Shown in pieces: positions 18,234-27,298 of a stretch of 64,000 bases of DNA (within the stretch, counting starts at the first letter, position 1; each line of letters opens with the position of its first letter). A program made the position numbers and the translations under genes. Below the pieces are notes generated by a model, which was not told the origin of the DNA, ran no database searches, and saw only the letters and a program-made list of their open reading frames with translations. The stretch spans positions 62,001-126,000 of the forward strand of contig JAWKWL010000004.1 in NCBI GenBank assembly GCA_041397525.1, in the 5' to 3' direction. The stretch is from BOKV01 sp041397525 (lineage in GTDB: Bacteria > Pseudomonadota > Alphaproteobacteria > Rhizobiales > Rhizobiaceae).

Positions 18234-18554
18234 GGTTTGTCCGGTTATTGCAAAGGAAAGCGGTCCATAGCGGATTTCACCACGCGCTGCCAGTCTAAAC
18301 GCAGCGTTGCCGGTCCATTCATAGCCCGATACAGGACAGCAAGACTGTCCTGAAAATCAGACTATGGGTTATGGACAATGAACCCGCGGCCAAACGCGTT
18401 TGGCCAGGTGTCGACCAGACTTTCGCCCTGTGTGGTGGTTCGGGAATAATGCAGGGCCGGGACAAGTGGAATTTCAGGCTGACTTCGGCTTGGACACCGA
18501 AAACAGGAGACACCATGAAAGGACGACCGCGCCGGAACCACAACCCGGTGCGGA
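18234..18554. other. Intergenic region with one doubtful 29-codon ORF
   Basis: About 320 bp between rimO and the broken SDR gene. The only coding-like item is a plus-strand ATG at 18515, preceded at good spacing by AGGAGA, opening an Arg-rich 29-codon frame (MKGRPRRNHNPVRINRWP...) that ends at 18604 inside the convergent SDR gene. It could be a gene remnant or chance. Nothing else stands out. Confidence 0.35.
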
Positions 18555-19313
18555 TCAATAGGTGGCCCGACCTCCGGAAATGTCGAACACGCCGCCGGTT
18601 GTGAAGGAACATTCCTCGCTTGCCAGCCAGGTGACCAGCGAGGCGATTTCCTCGACCTTGCCGAATCGGCCCATCGGAATCTTCGACAGCATGAAGTCGA
18701 TGTGCTCCTGTGTCATCTGGTCAAAGATTGCGGTTTTCACTGCCGCCGGCGTCACGCAATTCACGGTTACGGGCTGTCTGGCCAGTTCCTTGCCCAGGGA
18801 CTTGGTCAGTCCGATCACGGCTGCTTTCGAGGCGCTATAGGCGGAAGCATTGGGATTGCCTTCCTTGCCGGCTACAGAGGCGATGTTGACAATGCGGCCA
18901 TAACCATTCGCGACCATATGGGGGACGCAGGCTGCGTTGCAGTTGAAAACGCCATGGACATTGACGTCAAAAACCTTGCGCCATTCTGCCGGGGGATAGT
19001 CCCATAGCGACATGTTGGGGCCGGTAATGCCTGCTGAACAGACAAGAATATCCACTCCGCCGTGATTTTCGGCCACAGCAGCGGCGGCCTTTTCCACCGC
19101 TTCCCGGTCGGTGACATCAATGGCCATGCCGTCGGCGGCAAAGCCGGATGATACCGCCTATTCGATTGCAGTGTCGTCGCGGTCCCAGATGACGGGAAAG
19201 CCGCCTTCGTTGGCAATGCGGCTTGCTATTGCGAGGCCAATTCCTGCAGCACCACCGGTGATGATCGCCTTTCGCCCTGAAAACCTGCCCGAAACATCTT
19301 TTGCCTCTTCCAT
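18555..19313 (-). pseudogene. SDR-family 3-oxoacyl-ACP reductase-like gene interrupted by an in-frame amber codon
   Basis: The frame from ATG 19313 encodes a 252-residue short-chain dehydrogenase. The Rossmann motif TGGAAGIG lies at about residues 20-27, then a TAG at codon 52 (19158-19160), then the rest in the same frame. The later part has the SAGITGPN loop, NIASVAGKEG, the catalytic YSASK and a C-terminal TTGGVFDISGG. Restarting at ATG 19127 would give 190 residues lacking the NAD(P)-binding glycine motif and probably no activity. A single base change from CAG, AAG or GAG explains the stop. Either a recent nonsense mutation or a sequence error. Confidence 0.85.
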
Positions 19314-19789
19314 TCATGCCTCCCGATGCGGCTCATTTCCATTCACGCATCAAAGCATTTTCGCAGAGGCAGTCCAGTTCCCGAAGTCTGATAACTGTGA
19401 ACTCAAGTCGTCGGTTGTTGAACTGAACGATAGATGGCTCGCCGAATTGTCCTTGACTTTTGCGCTGCACAATACGATATCGCTCGCATCAGTCGCTTTG
19501 CTGCCGCGTGAGCAGCCGCGCATCCTTGATCGGACGCTCCGGGATTTTCCCTCACCGTCCCATGGCGCAAAGAGCCGACCATACCTGGTTTTTCCGGGTT
19601 TTCTCCAAAAGTTCCCACATCACGCGGGGTGCTGTCGGCACAGCATGGCTTGCGACAATCCCGTCCGCAGCATGACCGGGCCGCAACCTCCACGCCGCAA
19701 GCCATGTCTGATCTTGATCAGGGCAGGGCTGCGGACGACATTTGTTTTCATCCGGGTTTGCGAAAGTGCAGCCCGCGAAAGGTATTCCA
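19314..19789. other. Long intergenic/leader region upstream of the DEAD-box helicase
   Basis: About 475 bp without a supported gene, divergent between the SDR pseudogene and the helicase. A TTGACT at 19453 with a possible -10 element near GATATC about 17 bp downstream could be a sigma-70-type promoter. That would give the helicase mRNA a leader of about 300 nt, as is known for some cold-induced RNA helicase genes (inference). Confidence 0.3.
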
Positions 19790-21538
19790 TTGACAACGTT
19801 TGAAGCCCTCGGGCTTTCCCCATCCATCCTGCGCTCGCTTTCGGCACTTGGCTTTGACAAGCCAACACCGATCCAGTCGCAGGCAATTCCGCTTCTCCTG
19901 CAGGGGCATGACCTTCTCGGCCTGGCGCAAACCGGCACAGGCAAGACGGCAGCCTTCGGCCTGCCACTGGTGCAGCAGCTTGCAGCAGACGGTTCAAAAC
20001 CGGTACCCAAGTCGGTCCGCTCGCTCATTCTTGCACCGACCCGCGAACTGGTGAACCAGATCGCTGCAAATCTGCGCAGCTATGTTCGTGGCACTCCGCT
20101 CAAAATCAACCTGGTCGTAGGCGGTGCGTCGATCAACGTTCAGTGCCGCAATCTCGAACGCGGCACCGACATTCTGGTGGCAACGCCCGGACGCCTGCTT
20201 GACCTTGTTGAGCGTCGTGCGGTGTTCCTCGACAGTGCCCGTTTCCTGGTGCTGGACGAGGCCGACCAGATGCTCGATCTCGGTTTCATCCATGCGCTGC
20301 GCCAGATTTCGAAACTCGTCGGGCAACCACGCCAGACCATGCTGTTTTCGGCAACAATGCCAAAGCAAATCGAAGATCTTGGTCGCGCCTATCTGACCGA
20401 TCCTGTCCGTGTAGAGGTGTCGCCTCCAGGCAAGGCCGTCGACAAGATTCGCCAGTCGGTTCATTTCGTCAATCAACGCGGCAAGGCTGAACTGTTGCGC
20501 AATCTGCTTGCCAACAATCCCGACGACTTGTCGCTGGTATTTGCCCGCACCAAGCATGGCGCGGAAAAGCTGATGAAATTCCTGGTTGAATCCGGTTATC
20601 CGTCAGCCTCAATCCATGGCAACAAGAGCCAGCCGCAACGTGAAAAGGCGCTTCGTTCGTTCCGCAATGGTGAAGTCCGCGTCCTGGTTGCAACCGATGT
20701 CGCGGCACGCGGGATCGACATTCCAGGCGTCAGCCACGTCTATAATTTTGACCTTCCCGAAGTTCCCGAAAACTACGTGCACCGTATTGGTCGTACAGGC
20801 CGCGCAGGTGCTGATGGCGAAGCAGTTGCCTTCTGCTCACCCGATGAAAACCGCATGCTGCGCGACATTGAACGCCTGATGGGCATCAGTGTTGCAGTTG
20901 CGTCGGGCGAGCGCGGCGGTCGTGGTGACCATTCTTCTGCCCCGGCAAAGGCAAAGCGTGGCGGCAATGGCCGTCAGCGCGAACGCCAGCAGCTGACCGT
21001 TGCGCCAGAAATGGTGTTGGATGGGGATGTCCGTTCTGGTCGCCGCGATGGGCCATATCGCGAACAACGCGGAAATGGTGGCGGTCGCAAACAAAGCCGT
21101 GGCGAGAACCGTAGTGAAGGCCGTGTTGAAGGTCGGGCGCGCTCAGAGTTTCATGGCAAGCCGGATCGCAGCGAAAATCGTGGCAGGACAGATAGCCGTG
21201 GTGAACCGCGCGGTGACAGCCGTGCGGAAAATCGCGGCGGCCAGCGGGGTGAGAGCCGAAATGAATTTCGCGGCAAGGGAAGGGGGCGCGGCCATAGCGA
21301 GTTTCGTGCCGACTTCAAGGGCGAAGGCTACAGCGATGTACGTGGAAATGGCGAGAAACGCGAGTTCCGTGACGGCGATACGCCGCGCAAACACAACCAG
21401 CGGCCCGGCCGCAATCCGGCTGCAAAACAGGGTGAAGGTGGCAACTTCCGCAACAAGTCAACGGCAGCGGCAAAGCCAGCCAATGCCAATTCCGCGCCGA
21501 AAAAGCGACGCATGCGCAAGCGCTTTGCCGCAGCCTGA
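19790..21538 (+). CDS. DEAD-box RNA helicase (RhlE-like) with long RG-rich C-terminal tail
   Basis: About 582 residues from TTG 19790, which is preceded by AAAGG and gives the typical rhizobial beginning TTFEALGLS. The helicase core carries the Q motif (FDKPTPIQSQAIP), motif I AQTGTGKT, Ia PTRELVNQ, II DEAD (LVLDEADQML), III SAT and VI HRIGRTGRAG. From about residue 373 to the end runs a low-complexity tail rich in Arg, Gly, Ser, Glu and Asn, finishing in PKKRRMRKRF. Such tails bind RNA non-specifically. The protein probably acts in ribosome assembly or RNA decay, often cold-induced. Confidence 0.93.
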   Translation: MTTFEALGLSPSILRSLSALGFDKPTPIQSQAIPLLLQGHDLLGLAQTGTGKTAAFGLPLVQQLAADGSKPVPKSVRSLILAPTRELVNQIAANLRSYVRGTPLKINLVVGGASINVQCRNLERGTDILVATPGRLLDLVERRAVFLDSARFLVLDEADQMLDLGFIHALRQISKLVGQPRQTMLFSATMPKQIEDLGRAYLTDPVRVEVSPPGKAVDKIRQSVHFVNQRGKAELLRNLLANNPDDLSLVFARTKHGAEKLMKFLVESGYPSASIHGNKSQPQREKALRSFRNGEVRVLVATDVAARGIDIPGVSHVYNFDLPEVPENYVHRIGRTGRAGADGEAVAFCSPDENRMLRDIERLMGISVAVASGERGGRGDHSSAPAKAKRGGNGRQRERQQLTVAPEMVLDGDVRSGRRDGPYREQRGNGGGRKQSRGENRSEGRVEGRARSEFHGKPDRSENRGRTDSRGEPRGDSRAENRGGQRGESRNEFRGKGRGRGHSEFRADFKGEGYSDVRGNGEKREFRDGDTPRKHNQRPGRNPAAKQGEGGNFRNKSTAAAKPANANSAPKKRRMRKRFAAA

Positions 21539-21783
21539 TATGAATTGCTGATATGTATCGAAATTGGGTGGAAACAATTGACGTTTCTGCCCTTTTTCTT
21601 TTCCGGACAGCTTGGAACACTGTTCGGATTCACGCTGGATTCACGCTGCCTGATTAAATTTCGCATATTGTTCCGAACCGGAGTGGGCTGGGACGGGCAA
21701 TGCAGTTCCAAGCAGGGCGGACCGTTTGCAGCCCGATGTATTGAACTCGTTCAGTGCGAACCTGCCTGGAACTGCTTTTTTTG

Positions 21784-23319
21784 CTAGCTGCGGTTTTTGC
21801 TGCCCAGCAGCGTCCGTAATTCGGTCTTCAGAACCTTGCCATAATTATTCTTCGGAAGTTGAGCGATGAAGTGATACTCCCTGGGTCGCTTGAAGCGGGC
21901 AATGCGTTCCAGACAATGTGCGTTCAGTGACTCCGAGGAAACATCAAATCCTGGTTTTGCGACGACAAAAGCCACTACGACTTCACCCCATTCAGGATCG
22001 GACCGGCCTACAACCGAAGCTTCATGCACGCCGGAATGTGTGAGCAGTGCTTCCTCGACCTCCCTTGGATATATATTGGTTCCGCCTGAAATGATGAGGT
22101 CCTTGGAGCGGTCCTTAAGTGTCAGAAAACCGTCCTTGTCGAGCGCGCCCATGTCACCGGTCCACAGCCAACCATCACGAATGGCCGTGCGGGTCGCCTT
22201 GTCATTGTTCCAGTATCCGGCCATGACAGTCGGGCCCCGCACCACGACTTCACCGGTTTCACTGGCGGGCAGGGCTTTGCCTTCCTGGTCGAAGACCGCC
22301 ACCTCGACGCAGGACTGCGCCGTGCCGACCGAGGCGATGCGTTCGCGCCAGCGCGGATGGGTACGGTCACAAATTGCCTCGCGTTGAAGAGCGGTGATGG
22401 TCATGGGGCTCTCGCCTTGTCCGTAAATCTGGCAGAAACGCGGACCCATCACTTCAACGGCTTCAACAATATCGGCTTCATACATGGGCCCGCCACCATA
22501 AACGATGGTACGGATGCCATGGCCCGGATCCTCGCGATTTCTGGCAGTATCCACGAGACGGCGGACCATGGTGGGTGCTGCGAACATGTGAACATTAGTG
22601 AGCGTTGGCGAGAGGTCGAGGATTTCGGCCGGGTTGAAACTGCGTGATGGCGGCGTCACATGGCGCGCTGCCTTCAGCACATGCTGGACATTGTAAAGCC
22701 CTGCGCCATGGCTCATCGGTGCTGCGTAAAATGCGGCATCGGCCTCGGTTACGGTATCGACATCGGCGAAGTAGCTGAATGCCATCGCCTGGATGTTGGC
22801 ATGGGTGATCATCACACCTTTCGGGTTTCCCGTTGTGCCCGAGGTGTAGAAAAGCCAAGCCATGTCGCTTCTTTCGCGCGGCACAGGTTCCGGCAGGGTT
22901 TCACCGCGCTTCAAGGACGCAAATTCTGCAGAATCGAATTCCATCAGGACCAGGGAAGGATCACCGAGATGCGGGGCAAGTGCACTGGCAGTCTTGCCGG
23001 AAACGAGAACCAGTCTCGCACCCGCGTCCGCAATGATCCAGGCAGCCTCGAGGCCATGCAGTTTGGCATTGACCGGAACCGCCACAAGGCCGGCGAACCA
23101 GATCCCGTAGAGTGCTTCCAGATAGGCCGGCGAATTTTCTGCAATGATCGCCACGCGCTCGCCTGGCAGCAGTGAGAAGCGGTCGCGGAGTGCAAAGCCA
23201 ATGGCGGCGGCGTTCGCTGCAAAGCCCGCATAGTCACAAAGCACCTCATCGCCGAGCATCAGGGCCGGATTTGCCGGATGCAGCCTGCTGCTTCGAACAA
23301 GCCATTGCGCGATGTTCAT
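21784..23319 (-). CDS. Acyl-CoA synthetase (AMP-forming, ANL superfamily)
   Basis: 511 residues. The P-loop-like AMP-binding motif FYTSGTTGNPKGVM is near residue 156. The A5 motif QIYGQGESPMT, the GEVVVRGPTVMAGYWN block, the hinge LKDRSKDLIISGGTNIYPREVEE and a C-terminal catalytic lysine region (NNYGKVLKTELR) are all present. It activates a carboxylate, probably a fatty or aromatic acid, to its CoA thioester; specificity cannot be read. It stands alone between the helicase and the secreted Het-C-like gene, with 245 bp of unremarkable sequence on its 3' side. Confidence 0.92.
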   Translation of the reverse strand: MNIAQWLVRSSRLHPANPALMLGDEVLCDYAGFAANAAAIGFALRDRFSLLPGERVAIIAENSPAYLEALYGIWFAGLVAVPVNAKLHGLEAAWIIADAGARLVLVSGKTASALAPHLGDPSLVLMEFDSAEFASLKRGETLPEPVPRERSDMAWLFYTSGTTGNPKGVMITHANIQAMAFSYFADVDTVTEADAAFYAAPMSHGAGLYNVQHVLKAARHVTPPSRSFNPAEILDLSPTLTNVHMFAAPTMVRRLVDTARNREDPGHGIRTIVYGGGPMYEADIVEAVEVMGPRFCQIYGQGESPMTITALQREAICDRTHPRWRERIASVGTAQSCVEVAVFDQEGKALPASETGEVVVRGPTVMAGYWNNDKATRTAIRDGWLWTGDMGALDKDGFLTLKDRSKDLIISGGTNIYPREVEEALLTHSGVHEASVVGRSDPEWGEVVVAFVVAKPGFDVSSESLNAHCLERIARFKRPREYHFIAQLPKNNYGKVLKTELRTLLGSKNRS

Positions 23320-23349
23320 GCGCAGGTTCCACCGGTAGCAGGAAAATGT

Positions 23350-24309
23350 TCAACAGACATTTTCGTCATCATTGCGAATGGCGCACAGGATCGCCTGGCC
23401 ACGCACTTTGCCGAATTTGGCGATGACCTGGCCCTCGAACCAGGCCCATTTGTCGCGCGTATCGGCAATTGCGGCATCCACGGCCCGCGCAAAGTTACCG
23501 TTTACGGCTCCCCGTATGGTGTCGCCCTTGCCGGCGCGTCCGGAACCAATATCGATCGGACCCTCGTCCTTGTTCAGCACACGATGGCGAACGCGGTCCT
23601 GTTTGTCGCCGAAAAAGCAGTTGGCGCGTTCAGGCTTGCCCTCGAAGCAGCCCGATATCAGGCCGGGAACAGGTCCTGCACGCCCGCGCGGATCAAGCCA
23701 GGGTGCGCGGCCATTCTTGCGCAGGCCCGGCGGATTGAGCGGCCCGATTGGAGCGTTCAATTCAGTGTCGTTCCAGTTGGTGTGGGAATAGAAATCCTGG
23801 GACGCGTGGAAGGCAAGCCCCAGCTGAGCAAGCACATCACACTTGGCGCGACCGGATTTTCCGTTGTAGTTGCAGGGAACGAGACTCGGTATTTCACGGG
23901 TATCAACGCGGCCATTGGCATCAGCGATACGGCCGGCAGCCTCAACAGCGCGTTGCAGCGACTTCATGATGAAGGAACGGCATGAGGCGAGGATTGCATA
24001 GGCTTGTTCCGCTGTTTGGGGATAACCCGGCAGGTCAAGATGATCGGCGCCATCGCAATGGGCGTAAGGTTTGGTCACCAGGCCACGGTCTGGGCTGTCA
24101 GGCGCGCCAACTGCGCCAAATTTGCCATCGGTACCGGCAATTTCATCCATTGTATCCGGACCAAGGCCGAAACCGGCAAGGGCGATGCGGGTGATTTTCT
24201 CATGCTCGCGGTCTTGACCCGCGACGCTCACAGTGCCGAAGGCAGTCGCATCATTCGGAAGTGAAATCAGGCAAGTGACAACAGCAAGTGATGTAACAAG
24301 CTTGCGCAA
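23350..24309 (-). CDS. Secreted protein with Het-C/zinc-phospholipase-like motif (CinY-like)
   Basis: About 319 residues with a signal peptide (RKLVTSLAVVTCLISLPNDATA). The mature protein carries spaced histidines and aspartates: GQDREHEKITRIAL near residue 32, HCDGADHLDL near 86, and AQLGLAFHASQDFYSHTNW near 165. The last resembles the QDFYSHSNW signature of Het-C/VWA7 N-terminal domains and the metal-binding core of zinc phospholipase C-like folds. Later it is rich in Gly, Pro, Arg and paired Cys. TTG 24309 was chosen because GGAGGG lies 7 nt upstream and the signal peptide then starts correctly; ATG 24333 is the alternative. Function unknown; enzymatic activity is inference. Confidence 0.65.
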   Translation of the reverse strand: MRKLVTSLAVVTCLISLPNDATAFGTVSVAGQDREHEKITRIALAGFGLGPDTMDEIAGTDGKFGAVGAPDSPDRGLVTKPYAHCDGADHLDLPGYPQTAEQAYAILASCRSFIMKSLQRAVEAAGRIADANGRVDTREIPSLVPCNYNGKSGRAKCDVLAQLGLAFHASQDFYSHTNWNDTELNAPIGPLNPPGLRKNGRAPWLDPRGRAGPVPGLISGCFEGKPERANCFFGDKQDRVRHRVLNKDEGPIDIGSGRAGKGDTIRGAVNGNFARAVDAAIADTRDKWAWFEGQVIAKFGKVRGQAILCAIRNDDENVC

Positions 24310-24434
24310 TGGTAAACCCTCCAGTTGGACCATCGCGAGACTCGTCCTGTCCCGCGCAAAGCCTCTGCAAACCCCTGTGGAGTGAGTTTGCACCATATTT
24401 TCGCGGGCTCAATAGCAGATTTGCGGTTTACCGT

Positions 24435-25418
24435 TCAGGCCAGCGGAAAATGGCACGCGACACTGGATCCGCCATCGGATCTGAGCAACGGACTTTCGAT
24501 CCGGCATTTTTCCTGTGCATGGGGGCACCGGGTTACGAAAGCGCAGCCTTTGGGTATGTTGAGCGGGCTTGGCGGGTCGCCCCTGGCAACCACCTGCCTG
24601 CGGTAACCGGCACTCTTGCGACGTGATAGCGAAGGAGCGGCCTCCAGCAACGCAGCGGTGTACGGATGGCGCGGAGCAGCAAACAACGTCTTTCTGTCAG
24701 CATGTTCGACGATCTCACCCAGATACATCACGGCAATCTCATCGCAGATATATTGAACCACGCCGAGATCATGGCTGATGAAGAGATAGGAAAGGCCAAG
24801 TTCTGCCTGCAACCGACGGAGCAGGTTGAGGATCTGTGCCTGGATCGCTACATCAAGCGCTGAAACCGGCTCATCGCAGACAATCAGTCGCGGATTGGTG
24901 GCAAGCGCCCTTGCTATCGAAATGCGCTGGCGCTGGCCGCCGGAAAACTGGTGCGGAAACAAGGCCATCTGGTCCGGTCGCAGGCCAACGAGCGTGAAAA
25001 GTTCAGCGACGCGCGTCTCTTTTTCGGCCCGAGAAAGTTCGGGCATCATCAGGTCCAGCGGCTCGCGTACTATGGAACCGACACGTTCACGGGGATTGAG
25101 CGACGAATACGGGTCCTGGAAGATCACCTGCAGGTGGCGTCGGCGCTGGCGCATTGCTTCGGGATCAAGCCTGAGAATGTCATCGCCCTCGAAAATGACT
25201 TCACCGCCGGAAGCCTGAACGAGGTTGACAGCTGCCATAGCCGATGTCGTCTTGCCGGAGCCGCTTTCGCCGACAATGCCAAGCGTTTGCCCCGGTTTGA
25301 CGGAGAATGAAATGCCGCGCACGGCATGCAGGTAACTGCGTTCTGCAAAGAACGACTTCTTCGGCATGGCGAAACGGACGGCAAGGTCGCGGACTTCGAG
25401 GATAGGTTCGCTGGTCAT
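24435..25418 (-). CDS. Peptide ABC transporter ATP-binding protein (DppF/OppF-like)
   Basis: 327-residue ATPase with Walker A GESGSGKTT, Q-loop VIFQDPYSSLNPR, signature FSGGQRQRISIARAL and Walker B LIVCDEPVSALD. The C-terminal oligopeptide-transporter extension is present, with KGCAFVTRCPHAQEKC holding spaced cysteines. It is the last gene of the five-gene operon transcribed leftward from 30005 and overlaps the upstream ATPase by 4 bp. With it, it drives uptake of peptides or similar solutes. Confidence 0.94.
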   Translation of the reverse strand: MTSEPILEVRDLAVRFAMPKKSFFAERSYLHAVRGISFSVKPGQTLGIVGESGSGKTTSAMAAVNLVQASGGEVIFEGDDILRLDPEAMRQRRRHLQVIFQDPYSSLNPRERVGSIVREPLDLMMPELSRAEKETRVAELFTLVGLRPDQMALFPHQFSGGQRQRISIARALATNPRLIVCDEPVSALDVAIQAQILNLLRRLQAELGLSYLFISHDLGVVQYICDEIAVMYLGEIVEHADRKTLFAAPRHPYTAALLEAAPSLSRRKSAGYRRQVVARGDPPSPLNIPKGCAFVTRCPHAQEKCRIESPLLRSDGGSSVACHFPLA

Positions 25419-26404
25419 GCCTTGCTCCCCGTCACAAAACAGGCAACGCGATGCTTGTCACCGGTCATTTCCGGTCTGCTGTCCCGGCATCCCGCTTCCA
25501 CCAGCGGGCAACGATCCGCGAAGGCGCATCCCTTGCCCAGCAAATGCAATGGCGGCACGACGCCCGGTATCTCCGCCAGTGGTGGCATGACATCGGCATT
25601 GGCGTCGACCTTGCCAAGGGCAGGAATGCAGTCGATCAGGCCGCGGGTATAAGGGTGGAGCGGATGGTCGAGAATGGCGTCTGCATTTCCTTCCTCGACC
25701 ACGCGCCCGGCATACATTACAGCGACGCGGTCAGCCATTTCGGCAATGGCGCCCATGTCATGGGTGATCAGCACCAGGGCCACGCCGAATTCGGCCTGGA
25801 TATCGCGCATCAAGTCAAAAATCTGGGCCTGGACCGTGACATCGAGTGCAGTTGTGGGTTCATCGGCAATCAACACTTTGGGCCGGCACGAAATTGCCAT
25901 TGCGATCATTACGCGCTGGCGCATGCCGCCAGACAATTCGTGCGGATAAGCGCTGGCGCGCCGTTCCGCCTCCGGAATGCCGACTAGCTTGAGAAGGTCA
26001 ACGGCCTTGGTCCAGGCTTCGGCAGCGGTGACATTCTGGTGCAGCATGATGGCTTCCGCGATCTGGTCGCCAGCGGTGAATACCGGATTGAGCGAGGTCA
26101 TCGGCTCCTGGAAGATCATCGAGATTTCGGCGCCGCGCAACTGGCGCATTCTCGCGTCATTGGCGCGGGTAATGTCTTCACCGTCAAACAGGATTGCTCC
26201 GCCGGAAACCTTGCCCGGCGGATTGGGTACAAGCCCCATAGCTGCCAGGGCGGTGATGGACTTGCCGCAGCCTGACTCACCGACAATTCCCAGTGTTTCG
26301 CCGGGCATGACGTCCAAGCTGATGCCGTCAAGGGCAGTAATCGGGCCATGACGGGTGGAGAATTCCACCTTGAGGTCACGAATGGCAAGGAGGGGTCCGG
26401 CCAT
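25415..26404 (-). CDS. Peptide ABC transporter ATP-binding protein (DppD/OppD-like)
   Basis: 329 residues with Walker A GESGCGKSI, Q-loop MIFQEPMTSLNP, signature LSGGMRQRVMIAMA and Walker B VLIADEPTTALD. The C-terminal KGCAFADRCPLVEAGC segment is characteristic of the oligopeptide/dipeptide family. It starts 3 bp after the permease gene and overlaps the DppF-like gene by 4 bp, so the cassette is tightly coupled. Confidence 0.94.
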   Translation of the reverse strand: MAGPLLAIRDLKVEFSTRHGPITALDGISLDVMPGETLGIVGESGCGKSITALAAMGLVPNPPGKVSGGAILFDGEDITRANDARMRQLRGAEISMIFQEPMTSLNPVFTAGDQIAEAIMLHQNVTAAEAWTKAVDLLKLVGIPEAERRASAYPHELSGGMRQRVMIAMAISCRPKVLIADEPTTALDVTVQAQIFDLMRDIQAEFGVALVLITHDMGAIAEMADRVAVMYAGRVVEEGNADAILDHPLHPYTRGLIDCIPALGKVDANADVMPPLAEIPGVVPPLHLLGKGCAFADRCPLVEAGCRDSRPEMTGDKHRVACFVTGSKA

Positions 26405-26407
26405 GCC

Positions 26408-27298
26408 CTAGCGCTCCCGCAGTTTCGGATTGAAGGCGTCGTTGAGACCGTCGCCAACGAGACTCACGGCAAAGACAGTAAGAAAAATGGCAATGCCGGG
26501 GAATGTGACCGGCCACCATGCCTCGATGATATAGCTGCGGTTTGACCCGATCATCAGACCCCATGACATGGTGTTGGGGTCACCGAGACCAAGAAATGAA
26601 AGCCCGGCCTCGAACAGGATCGCGACGCCGACGGTCAGTGTCGCGGAGACTATAAGCGGGGGCAGGGCATTGGGCAGGATAACCTTCCACATGATGCGGT
26701 TGTTTCTGGCACCGATGGAGCGCGCTGCTGTCACATATTCCAGTTCGCGTATCTTGAGAAATTCGGCGCGCGTCAATCTTGCGGTCTGCGGCCAGGATAC
26801 GACGCCGATGGCAAGGGCTATGGTGACAAGCGAGGGCGAAAACAGCGTGACCAGCACCATGGCGAAAAGAAGAGCCGGCAGGACCTGGAAGAATTCGGTG
26901 ATGCGCATCAGCAGGTCATCGACCCAGCCGCCGAAATAACCTGACAGTGCACCAACGGCTATGCCGATCACGACAGTGATCAATGCGGCAACAGCGCCAA
27001 CGGCAAGGGTCGGCCCACCGCCAGTCAGCAGCCCCGCGAGCAGGTCCCTTCCAAGATAATCCGTTCCCAGTGGAAAGGCAGCCTCTTCACTCGGCATGGT
27101 GTGCGGCGCCCAGACAATGTCGAAGGGATCGCCGGTGTAAAGGAAGGTGCCGTAAAGCACGAAGGCAATGATGGAGAAGAGCAGGAACAGACCGAACATT
27201 GCCGGCTTGTTGCGACGGAAGACAGTCCAGGCCTCGGCCAGCGGGCTGATCGCTTCGGGCGCTGTCCTTGAGGTTGACATCTCGTGTTTGGCAGACAT
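26408..27298 (-). CDS. Peptide ABC transporter permease (DppC/OppC-like)
   Basis: 296-residue inner-membrane protein of the BPD_transp_1 family with the OppC-type N-terminal domain (EAWTVFRRNKPAMFGLFLLF). The LGTDYLGRDLLAGLL motif is near residue 80 and the EAA loop (EFLKIRELEYVTAARSIGA) near residue 180. Its ATG overlaps the DppB-like stop by one base. It forms the channel with the neighbouring permease. Confidence 0.94.
   Translation of the reverse strand: MSAKHEMSTSRTAPEAISPLAEAWTVFRRNKPAMFGLFLLFSIIAFVLYGTFLYTGDPFDIVWAPHTMPSEEAAFPLGTDYLGRDLLAGLLTGGGPTLAVGAVAALITVVIGIAVGALSGYFGGWVDDLLMRITEFFQVLPALLFAMVLVTLFSPSLVTIALAIGVVSWPQTARLTRAEFLKIRELEYVTAARSIGARNNRIMWKVILPNALPPLIVSATLTVGVAILFEAGLSFLGLGDPNTMSWGLMIGSNRSYIIEAWWPVTFPGIAIFLTVFAVSLVGDGLNDAFNPKLRER

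Noticed and set aside
17148..18353. Plus-strand open frame of about 400 codons opposite rimO
   Set aside because: It is the antisense shadow of a clearly recognised rimO gene in GC-rich DNA, with no family motif and no ribosome-binding site.
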